Of a DNA stretch of 28,700 nucleotides, positions 23,335-28,700 are shown one piece after another. Below the pieces are notes generated by a model. The model made no database searches, was not told where the DNA came from, and worked only from the letters and a program-made list of their open reading frames with translations. A program made the position numbers and the translations under genes. The DNA comes from MB1-2 sp046566065 (GTDB lineage Bacteria; Actinomycetota; CADDZG01; WHSQ01): contig JBKHXK010000031.1 of the NCBI GenBank assembly GCA_046566065.1, positions 1-28,700 of the forward strand. Direction: 5' to 3'. Numbering within the stretch: position 1 is the first letter of the stretch; each line of letters starts with the position of its first letter.

Positions 23335-26300
23335 GTGCGAGCGTGCCCGAACTGCCAAGAAGACAATCTGCCCTCTGCGAAGTTCTGCCAGAGCTGCGGG
23401 GCGAAACTCGAGGCTCAAGAGACCGTCGAGGTTCGGAAACTGGCCACCGTCGTGTTCTGTGACGTCACCGGGTCCACCGCTCTCGGCGAGAAGTTGGACC
23501 CCGAGGTTCTTCGACGATTGATCACCCGATACTTCGAAGACATGCGCGTGGTGCTTACGCGTCATGGAGGAACGGTCGAGAAATTCATCGGCGACGCGGT
23601 CATGGCGGTCTTCGGCGTGCCGGTGGTCCACGAGGACGACGCTCTTCGGGCGCTAAGGGCGGCTCTCGAGATGCAGGAACTCGTCAAACAGATCGTGACC
23701 CCTGGAACGGATGAAACCGGAGCTCTCCAGGTGAGGATCGGGGTCAACACGGGCGAGGTGATCGCTGGAGACTCTTCCGCCGGCCACGGCTTCGTCTCCG
23801 GCGACACGGTGAACGTCGCAGCTCGTTTCGAACAGGCCGCCGAGCCTGGGCAGATCCTCATCGGGGAGAGCACCTACCGCCTGGCTTCGGACTTCATAGA
23901 GGCAGATCCAGTGCCCCCTCTCGATTTGAAGGGGAAGTCCCAGCCGATGCGTGCCTACGCGCTGCGGGCAGTGAAGTCACAACGCACGGCTCTCACCAGG
24001 ACGGCCGCCGAGCTGGTCGGACGTTCCGAGGAGCTGACGCAGCTAACCAACACCTTCTCTGAAGTGGTCGCCACCGGGACGCCCCGCTGGGTGTCCGTAG
24101 TGGGAGATGCCGGCGCGGGCAAGACGGCATTGATCGACGCTTTCCGAAGCGCCATCGAAAGTACCGGACGGGTCCTCGTCGGCCGCTGCCTCTCCTACGG
24201 GGAGGGGATCACGTTCTGGCCCATCGCGGAGGCGGTGAAGGAGGCCGCGGGCATCGTCGAACTCGACGGGTCTCGAGGCGAGGCGGCCGAACGACTGGCG
24301 CAGTTCGTGGGAGAAGCCCCCGACCGGGAGCTGTTGGTGCCCCGCCTGAGTGCGGCGTTGGGACTCTCCGACGACGTGGTGGGAGCCCAAGAGGTGATGT
24401 GGGCGGTGCGCGGCTTGTTGCAGCACATGGCTCTGCAGAGCCCGATCGTTCTCCTGATCGACGACATCCACTGGGCCGAGCCCACCCTTCTCGACCTGGT
24501 CGAGTACCTGGCGACCTTCATGCAGGACGTACCCGTACTACTCCTCACGGTGGGCCGAGGGGACCTCCTGGAGAAGCGTCCCGAATGGCTGGCCCGAACA
24601 GCCGTGATCCACATCCAGCCCCTGGGCCAGGACGATGTGAAGAAACTCATGCGCAAGATCTTGAAGGACGACATGATCCCAGCCCAGGTCGAGAGTCGCG
24701 TCCTGGAAGCCGGACAAGGCAATCCCCTGTACGTGCAGGAGATCCTCAAGATGATGCTCGAACAGCGACTCCTCGAGCAGGTCGACGGTCGCTGGCGAGC
24801 CACTGCGGAACTGGAGGACTTCGAGGTGCCCCGGACGATCCAGGCCCTCCTCGCAGCTCGCCTGGAGCGTTTGCCCCATGAGGAGAGAGCTGTCGTGCAA
24901 CGAGGATCCGTCATCGGGAAGGTCTTCTGGTTCGGCGCCGTCAGCGCTTTGACGACCGAGGAATTGCGACACGACATCGGCCGTTACCTGCAGTCGCTCG
25001 TACGGAAGGATCTTCTGGAGCCTCAATCCTCCGAACTTGCCGGGGAAGACAGTTTCCGTTTCGAACAGACCCTTATGCGGGACGCCGCCTACGGAGCTCT
25101 TCCGAAACAACATCGAGCAGAACTACACGAAAAGGTAGCTGCATGGCTGATCGAGCGAGCCGGTGACCGAGTACGCGAGTACGAAGATGTCCTCGGTCAC
25201 CACTGGGAACAGGCCGTCCTCTTGCGACGGTCTCTGGGGGACGAAGACGAGCACACCGAGCTCTTGGCGCGCCAAGCAGGCGAGGTCCTAGGTCGATCGG
25301 GCAGACGGGCATTCGCATCGGGGGACCTCCCGGCAGCCGTTGGGTTCCTTAAACGCTCCGTCGCCTTGTTGCCAAGAGGCGCGACCGAAACGTTGGAGCT
25401 GCAACTCGACCTGTCATCGGCTCTCGCCGAGAGCGGCGAATTGAGAGCGGCCCGTGCCGTGACCGACGAGGTTCTAGCAACGGCCACGGAATCCCAACTG
25501 AGCGTTCTCGCCGCCCGTGCTCGGCTGCAGGCATCCTCCATCCGTTCGATGACGGATTTCTCGGAGTGGATGGAAACGGCTGGTGAAGAGCTTCCCGAGC
25601 TCCTTGCGCAACTGACCGAACTGGGAGATGAACTGGGGCAGGTGCGTGCTTTGCAGCTATTGGCCGACTACCACTGGGACAACCTTCGCACCGCGAAGGC
25701 TCAGGAACTCCTATCGCAAGCCCTTCCTATGGCTAGGAAGATCGGAGACAGGGTCGAAGAGGGCAAGATCGAAGGCTTCTTGGCTGCTGCGGCCTTCTGG
25801 GGGCCGATGCCGGTCAACGAGGCGATCCAGCTCTGTACGTCGATCAGCTCGGCGCGATTGGACGACCGGCTACTCCAAGCGAAATGCATGCGAAGCCTTT
25901 CCGCCCTCCACGCGATGAGAGGCGAGTTCGATCAGGCTCGCGAGATGGCTGCGTTAAGTCGAACGCTGCATATGGAGCTCGGCCAACTGCTCTCGCTCGC
26001 CCACTCCTCTCAATACTTCGGATTGGTGGAGATGATGGCCGGCGACTACGACTCCGCGATCGCCCTTCTGAAGGAGGGGCTGGACGCGCTCATCGAGATG
26101 GGTGACGAGGCCTTCTCCTCTACCCAATCTGCGCTGCTCTCGCGCGCCCTACACTCGGCAGGAAGGCTCGACGAGGCCTACGAGATGACCTTGAAGAGCG
26201 AGCAGACGGCCGACCCAGCGGAGGCGCGTTTGTCGGAGGCGGAGTGGGGCCCTACTCGCATGCGGGTTCTGGTCGCGCGGGGACAGATGCAGGAAGCCGC

Positions 26301-26511
26301 CAAGCTAGGAGAGCGCGTCGTCGAAGCCGCTCAGGTCGTCGAAGACGTGATCTGTGCGGGGAACTGCCTCACGGCCGTGGCCGAGCTCTTCGAGCTGGCC
26401 AAGCAGGCAGATCAGGCGCGGACCTTCTATTCGGACGCCCTCGCCATCTATGAAGCCAAGGGGGCCCTGCCGCTCGCCGTGGAGGTGCGGGCGAAGCTGG
26501 AGGCTCTGTGA
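23335..26511 (+). CDS. Class III adenylate/guanylate cyclase with AAA ATPase and TPR regions
   Basis: A 1058-aa multidomain signalling protein. Order: zinc ribbon C4, C7, C18, C21; class III cyclase domain (about 34-205) with both metal aspartates D43 and D87, K83, D157, N160 and R164, so the catalytic set looks complete and adenylate cyclase is most likely; AAA-type ATPase with Walker A GDAGAGKT (257-264) and Walker B LLIDDIHWAEP; then a long helical, TPR-like C-terminal half. GTG 23335 has no ribosome-binding site, possibly leaderless. This architecture is common in actinobacteria. It is followed by a cNMP-binding/HD-GYP protein and a Crp-like protein. Confidence 0.88.
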   Translation: MRACPNCQEDNLPSAKFCQSCGAKLEAQETVEVRKLATVVFCDVTGSTALGEKLDPEVLRRLITRYFEDMRVVLTRHGGTVEKFIGDAVMAVFGVPVVHEDDALRALRAALEMQELVKQIVTPGTDETGALQVRIGVNTGEVIAGDSSAGHGFVSGDTVNVAARFEQAAEPGQILIGESTYRLASDFIEADPVPPLDLKGKSQPMRAYALRAVKSQRTALTRTAAELVGRSEELTQLTNTFSEVVATGTPRWVSVVGDAGAGKTALIDAFRSAIESTGRVLVGRCLSYGEGITFWPIAEAVKEAAGIVELDGSRGEAAERLAQFVGEAPDRELLVPRLSAALGLSDDVVGAQEVMWAVRGLLQHMALQSPIVLLIDDIHWAEPTLLDLVEYLATFMQDVPVLLLTVGRGDLLEKRPEWLARTAVIHIQPLGQDDVKKLMRKILKDDMIPAQVESRVLEAGQGNPLYVQEILKMMLEQRLLEQVDGRWRATAELEDFEVPRTIQALLAARLERLPHEERAVVQRGSVIGKVFWFGAVSALTTEELRHDIGRYLQSLVRKDLLEPQSSELAGEDSFRFEQTLMRDAAYGALPKQHRAELHEKVAAWLIERAGDRVREYEDVLGHHWEQAVLLRRSLGDEDEHTELLARQAGEVLGRSGRRAFASGDLPAAVGFLKRSVALLPRGATETLELQLDLSSALAESGELRAARAVTDEVLATATESQLSVLAARARLQASSIRSMTDFSEWMETAGEELPELLAQLTELGDELGQVRALQLLADYHWDNLRTAKAQELLSQALPMARKIGDRVEEGKIEGFLAAAAFWGPMPVNEAIQLCTSISSARLDDRLLQAKCMRSLSALHAMRGEFDQAREMAALSRTLHMELGQLLSLAHSSQYFGLVEMMAGDYDSAIALLKEGLDALIEMGDEAFSSTQSALLSRALHSAGRLDEAYEMTLKSEQTADPAEARLSEAEWGPTRMRVLVARGQMQEAAKLGERVVEAAQVVEDVICAGNCLTAVAELFELAKQADQARTFYSDALAIYEAKGALPLAVEVRAKLEAL

Positions 26512-26518
26512 CCGTCGA

Positions 26519-26632
26519 CTAGCGCGAGCGACGATCCAAGCGCTTGCGTTTGGCAAGCAGGCCCGCCAGGGCTGCGGCCGCCCCCGCGAAGAGCACCTTC
26601 TTCTTCCCACCATCCGTCTTCTTGCGTCCCAT
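26519..26632 (-). CDS. Small single-helix basic protein
   Basis: A possible 37-aa protein with a Lys-rich start (MGRKKTDGGKKK), one hydrophobic helix (VLFAGAAAALAGLLA) and a basic end (KRKRLDRRSR). The layout resembles small actinobacterial membrane peptides and the C-terminal anchor of the protein at 11939. The ribosome-binding site is weak (GGGGG). It fills the gap between the cyclase and the cNMP-binding/HD-GYP gene on the opposite strand. Confidence 0.45.
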   Translation of the reverse strand: MGRKKTDGGKKKVLFAGAAAALAGLLAKRKRLDRRSR

Positions 26633-26735
26633 GCTGGCCCCCTGTTCACTATCGTCTCAGGGGTGCAGCATGAGGGGCAAGATCCGAAATGACAAGGGGC
26701 TTGACCGCGGCCCCCCGGCGGGTCAGCCTTTGCAC

Positions 26736-27869
26736 ATGGCTCAGGTAGACGCGGCGGCCCTCGGCGGGGTCCAGCTCTTCACGGGATTGACCGAAGATCA
26801 GCTGGCCCAGCTTGCCGAGGGGGCCACGATCCGTACGGTGGAGGCGGGCGCTCCCCTCTTCCTGGAGGGCGATCCCGGCTCCTCGCTCTTCATCTTGATC
26901 AAGGGCCTCGTGAAGATCGTGCGGGCGAGCGAGCCCGACACCACCCTCACCACGATCGAGCCGGAGGGCGTCTTCGGCGAGCTCGCGGTCTTGAACTCTG
27001 CCCCCAGGTCGGCCTCGGCGATAGCGATCGACAGCTCCGAGCTGATCGAGATCGGCAAGAGTGCTCTCGACGCCGTGCTCGACTCCGACCCGCAAGCCTC
27101 GCGCCGCATGCTGGGCTCGTTGGCCAACTCGCTCACGCTCGCTCGAGAGCAGGTTGTGTTCCACAACCGGGTGCTCGACGAGAAGGTGCGCGAGCGAACC
27201 GAAGAGTTGCGTGAGACGCAACTAGAGGTCATCCGGCGCCTGGGCCAAGCCGCAGAGTTCCGCGACGACGACACCGGTTTGCACATCACGAGGATGAGTC
27301 GGTTCTCCGCCCGCCTGGCGATGGAGGCAGGCATCGGCATCAAGGAATGCGAGGCGCTGCTGCACGCGGCCCCCATGCACGACATCGGAAAGATCGGCAT
27401 CCCAGACCACATCCTGTTGAAGCCGGGGAAACTCGAAGACGAAGAGTTCGAGATCATGAAGACTCACACGACGATCGGGGCCGAGCTGCTGTCCGGGAGC
27501 AACTCGCAGGTGATGGAGCTCGCCCGGGGCATCGCTCTGGCGCATCACGAGAAGTGGAACGGTAGGGGTTACCCGAACGGCCTCGCCGGTGAGGACATAC
27601 CTTTCCTCGCGCGGGTGTGTGCGATCTGCGACGTCTTCGATGCCCTGACCTCGGAACGCCCTTACAAGAAGGCCTGGACGCCGGAGGACGCTTTCGACCT
27701 GCTGCGCAAGGAGGCCGGGCAGCACTTCGACCCGAATCTGGTCGAGCTGTTCCTGCGGATCGAGGACGAGATCAGAGTCCTGATGAAGGACCGAGATGCA
27801 CTGCTCGCCTGGACGCCGCAACTGGTCGTCGAGCGGCGCGCCGCGCTCGAGGCCGCTCAACCGGAATGA
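26736..27869 (+). CDS. cNMP-binding domain fused to HD-GYP phosphodiesterase
   Basis: A 377-aa fusion. The N-terminal cyclic-nucleotide-binding domain (about 10-125; LFLEGDPGSSLFILIKG, GVFGELAVL, PRSASAIA with the conserved Arg) is followed by a coiled segment and an HD-GYP domain with HDIGKIGIPD, HHEKWNGRGYP and ICDVFDALTSERPY. HD-GYP domains hydrolyse c-di-GMP. The fusion would let a cyclic nucleotide control c-di-GMP breakdown. ATG 26736 gives a domain-aligned N-terminus; ATG 26670 after a G-run is an alternative. It overlaps the Crp-like gene by 4 bp. Confidence 0.87.
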   Translation: MAQVDAAALGGVQLFTGLTEDQLAQLAEGATIRTVEAGAPLFLEGDPGSSLFILIKGLVKIVRASEPDTTLTTIEPEGVFGELAVLNSAPRSASAIAIDSSELIEIGKSALDAVLDSDPQASRRMLGSLANSLTLAREQVVFHNRVLDEKVRERTEELRETQLEVIRRLGQAAEFRDDDTGLHITRMSRFSARLAMEAGIGIKECEALLHAAPMHDIGKIGIPDHILLKPGKLEDEEFEIMKTHTTIGAELLSGSNSQVMELARGIALAHHEKWNGRGYPNGLAGEDIPFLARVCAICDVFDALTSERPYKKAWTPEDAFDLLRKEAGQHFDPNLVELFLRIEDEIRVLMKDRDALLAWTPQLVVERRAALEAAQPE

Positions 27870-28624
27870 GCCAAGATCTCGGAGCGGCCGAGGACATCTA
27901 CTTCCTGCGAGATGCGAGCGCACGGGGCCGGACGCGCGTTTTGGAACGCACCGAGTTGATGACGTTTCCTGCCGGATCCATCGTGTTCCGGGAGGGCGAT
28001 CCCCCCGACCATCTCTACGTCGTCTCCGAGGGCGAGGTCGACGTGCTTTGGGTAGCCCCCGACGGAACCGAGGAGGTGCAGCGGACACTCGGCCCGAGTC
28101 GCGTGCTCGGCGAGTTGGGCATCCTCGGCGGACACGCTCGAACGGCGACCGCTCGCGCCGCGGAGGACGCCTCGCTGTGGGCGATCGAGCGGGAGGCCTT
28201 CCTCGAGCTCTACGAGAACGAGCCCTCGGTCAGCCTTGCGATCGCCCAAGCCATGGCCGCCTATCTGCTCGATGCCGACGTGGTTGCCGAGGATCTCCTG
28301 TTCCTCAATCTCGAGGGCCGGGTGGCCAAACGCCTCCTGGGTTTCCTGAACGCCGAAGGCAGCGGCGTCCACCCCGTCACGGGCACGGAGCAGATGAGTC
28401 AGGAAGAGGTCGCCGAGACCCTTCAGCGCATGGCGAGAGCCCTGGCAGAGCCCGATCAGCTGTACAGACACATGGATCGGCTGGCTCTCCTCGCGGGGGG
28501 CAGCCGAAGGGCCGTGGGGGCCATCCTGGTGGATATGCAGCGGAGAGGGATCCTGATCAGCGCCGAAGGCGACCTGATCGTGATCGACCTCCCAGGCCTA
28601 GAGGAACTCGCCCGCCCGCACTAG
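27866..28624 (+). CDS. Crp/Fnr-like cNMP-binding protein
   Basis: A 252-aa protein with an N-terminal cyclic-nucleotide-binding domain (FREGDPPDHLYVVSEGEV, VLGELGILGGHARTATARA with the phosphate-contacting Arg) and a C-terminal region ending in a possible winged-helix element (GSRRAVGAILVDMQRRGIL). The ATG at 27866 overlaps the stop of the HD-GYP gene as ATGA. It may be a regulator responding to the same nucleotide as the neighbours. The HTH is diverged, so DNA binding is less sure than the cNMP domain. Confidence 0.82.
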   Translation: MSQDLGAAEDIYFLRDASARGRTRVLERTELMTFPAGSIVFREGDPPDHLYVVSEGEVDVLWVAPDGTEEVQRTLGPSRVLGELGILGGHARTATARAAEDASLWAIEREAFLELYENEPSVSLAIAQAMAAYLLDADVVAEDLLFLNLEGRVAKRLLGFLNAEGSGVHPVTGTEQMSQEEVAETLQRMARALAEPDQLYRHMDRLALLAGGSRRAVGAILVDMQRRGILISAEGDLIVIDLPGLEELARPH

Positions 28625-28700
28625 CCGATCCTGTCCACCACCTCGCAACTGGCGCTGACCCTGTCGGATCCGTCGGCGATCACCTCGTCGGTGCCTTCAC
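28621..28700 (-). CDS. 3' end of an unidentified gene (partial)
   Basis: A minus-strand frame enters from the window edge and ends with TAG at 28621-28623, overlapping the stop of the Crp-like gene as CTAG. The visible 25 residues (ending CEVVDRIG) have normal codon use, but no family can be named. Confidence 0.5.
   Translation of the reverse strand, partial: EGTDEVIADGSDRVSASCEVVDRIG

Noticed and set aside
1..28700. Mobile elements, prophage or CRISPR
   Set aside because: No transposase, integrase, phage gene or regularly spaced repeat array was seen; the 54-bp repeats are dispersed and too far apart for CRISPR.

Overview
The window is a GC-rich, gene-dense stretch of chromosome. GTG and TTG starts are common, many genes overlap by 4 bp in operons, and there is no phage, transposase or CRISPR array. 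It looks like an actinobacterium. The block at 12590-17127 has the same gene order as Mycobacterium tuberculosis Rv1334-Rv1341 (mec-cysO-cysM-[..]-murI-Rv1339-rph-rdgB), and a 43-aa protein resembles mycobacterial MymT. The use of selenocysteine and the other gene content suggest a lineage outside the classical Mycobacteriales, probably a deep-branching or environmental group. This placement is inferred from gene content only.

Layout. 1-3597: a copper module, csoR (-) and copB (+), diverging from one shared CsoR operator, followed by an AlkZ-like winged-helix protein. 3652-9619: secreted or membrane proteins: a zinc peptidase with six C-terminal repeats, a DUF456 protein, an S15/CocE-type hydrolase, a membrane protein and an LVIVD-type propeller protein. 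9741-10681: a cyclic-di-GMP-I riboswitch in front of a stand-alone response regulator, converging on an RsbW-like ATP-binding protein. 10777-11923: a tRNA-Leu(UAG) with its terminator, the MymT-like metallothionein and a HisN-like phosphatase. 11939-12457: a small secreted protein. 12590-18161: an eight-gene minus-strand operon selD-mec-cysO-cysM-murI-MBL phosphodiesterase-rph-rdgB. 18300-19613: a GAF histidine kinase. 19615-21749: a minus-strand set mgtC, cupredoxin lipoprotein and DUF2330 protein. 21853-23199: a YihY membrane protein and a small secreted protein. 23335-28624: a nucleotide-signalling set made of a zinc-ribbon class III cyclase with AAA and TPR regions, a cNMP-binding/HD-GYP fusion and a Crp-like protein.

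The main discoveries are these. (1) SelD is a selenoprotein: its true start is GTG 18161, and an in-frame UGA at 18114-18116 is followed by a bacterial SECIS hairpin with a GGUC apical loop. (2) A 54-bp dispersed palindromic repeat occurs four times (3598, 7670, 12536, 18197), apparently bracketing two gene blocks; on the minus strand the copies at 3598 and 12536 look like terminators. (3) A c-di-GMP riboswitch has pairing that could hide the ribosome-binding site. (4) A MymT-like copper metallothionein adds to csoR/copB and a cupredoxin, giving a copper theme. (5) A cyclase, a cNMP-to-HD-GYP fusion and a Crp-like regulator, together with an Rv1339-type phosphodiesterase, suggest cAMP/c-di-GMP crosstalk.
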